This document shows, in pieces, positions 5,827 to 6,243 of a stretch of DNA of 6,243 nt. Source of the DNA: a bacterium (GTDB taxonomy: Bacteria > Cyanobacteriota > Vampirovibrionia > Gastranaerophilales > Gastranaerophilaceae). A model generated the notes under the pieces. That model was not told the DNA's origin and made no database searches. It saw only the letters and a program-made list of their open reading frames with translations. Position numbers and translations under genes: made by a program. The DNA lies in the NCBI GenBank assembly GCA_017995595.1, contig JAGOIO010000082.1, forward strand, positions 1 through 6,243, written 5' to 3'. How positions within the stretch are numbered: the stretch's first letter is position 1; the number at the start of each line of letters is the position of its first letter.

Positions 5827-6243
5827 ATGAAAAAGTTGGCACTGATTTTAATTTCGTTGGAAGAATGTTTCCCCAAAAACGGCTTTTCCGGTGGCGGGCA
5901 TAAAGTAACTAAATATCTTATTTTAGAGCTTATTAAATCTAAAAGATTTGATATTGATATTTACTGCAAAAAAGGCTCTGATAAAATTAACCTTGACGGG
6001 ATTTCTTCAATAAAAGTGATTGGGAAAAAGAATTTTGCTAAAAAATTAAAAAGTGAAATAAAGAATAAAAAGTATGATTATATTTTATCAAGCGACATTC
6101 TACTTCCGTTTGCGAATAACCTTGTACATTCACATTCATCAATGTACAAAAGTAAAAACGGCAAAAGACCGCTTACAAAACTTATTTTAAGATTATATAA
6201 TTCCATAAAGATACATAAGCAAAGGAAAAATTTAGCCTACAAC
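5827..6243 (+). CDS. Probable glycosyltransferase, GT4-like N-terminal part (3' end cut by window)
   Basis: An open frame of 139 codons from ATG at 5827 runs to the window end without a stop. The N-terminus MKKLALILISL is a typical first beta strand of a Rossmann-type fold. It is followed by FSGGGHKVTKYLILELI (20-36), which resembles the glycine-rich loop and helix that open family-4 (GT-B) glycosyltransferases. FDIDIYCKK and YDYILSSD fit later strands, and LVHSHSSMY (99-107) resembles the His-containing segment seen after the third or fourth strand in this family. The catalytic C-terminal half is outside the window, so donor and acceptor cannot be judged. The protein is lysine-rich (predicted basic) and AT-rich in codon use, like the surroundings. 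No Shine-Dalgarno precedes the ATG, and the predicted promoter places transcription start at the ATG itself. It is transcribed away from the flagellar operon. A cell-envelope glycan role is most likely; flagellin glycosylation is possible but unsupported here. Confidence 0.65.
   Translation, partial: MKKLALILISLEECFPKNGFSGGGHKVTKYLILELIKSKRFDIDIYCKKGSDKINLDGISSIKVIGKKNFAKKLKSEIKNKKYDYILSSDILLPFANNLVHSHSSMYKSKNGKRPLTKLILRLYNSIKIHKQRKNLAYN

Noticed and set aside
1..6243. CRISPR arrays, tRNA or rRNA genes, insertion sequences, and long direct repeats
   Set aside because: None seen on reading both strands; almost every base is in a coding gene, and the only long gap (5679-5826) holds promoters.

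Overview
The window is a compact, low-GC (roughly one third GC by eye), fully bacterial segment. Nearly all of it is one minus-strand run of flagellar type III export genes in the order fliP-fliQ-fliR-flhB-flhA, followed by a PilZ-domain gene that runs off the left edge. At the right edge a plus-strand gene, probably a family-4-like glycosyltransferase, is transcribed divergently and is cut by the window end.

Organism: The sequence alone cannot name it. Low GC, flagellar export genes in the Firmicutes-like order fliPQR-flhB-flhA, and a neighbouring glycosyltransferase fit a low-GC flagellated bacterium such as a Clostridia-type firmicute or a flagellated gut Gastranaerophilales (Melainabacteria). 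This is a suggestion, not an identification. All observed stop codons are TAA or TAG, in only five complete genes.

Layout, in the direction of transcription (right to left): a 148-bp divergent intergenic region (5679-5826) carries one extended -10 promoter for each direction and a 12-bp perfect palindrome between them. Then come fliP (5678-4920), fliQ (4905-4630), fliR (4611-3829), flhB (3820-2735), flhA (2705-603) and the PilZ gene (580 to beyond 1). Gaps between genes are 14, 18, 8, 29 and 22 nt, with no terminator-like hairpin, so the six genes are probably one transcript.

How the genes work together: FliP, FliQ and FliR form the helical export gate in the inner membrane. FlhB wraps the gate and switches substrate class by self-cleavage at NPTH. 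FlhA forms the nonameric ring that couples proton flow to export and docks chaperone-substrate complexes. The PilZ protein has both c-di-GMP binding motifs and a YcgR-like layout, so it is probably a motility brake or sensor made with the export gate. The most notable points are the predicted leaderless start of the glycosyltransferase mRNA, the paired extended -10 promoters, the PilZ gene closing the export-gate operon, and the absence of fliO upstream of fliP. No clearly undescribed system is visible.
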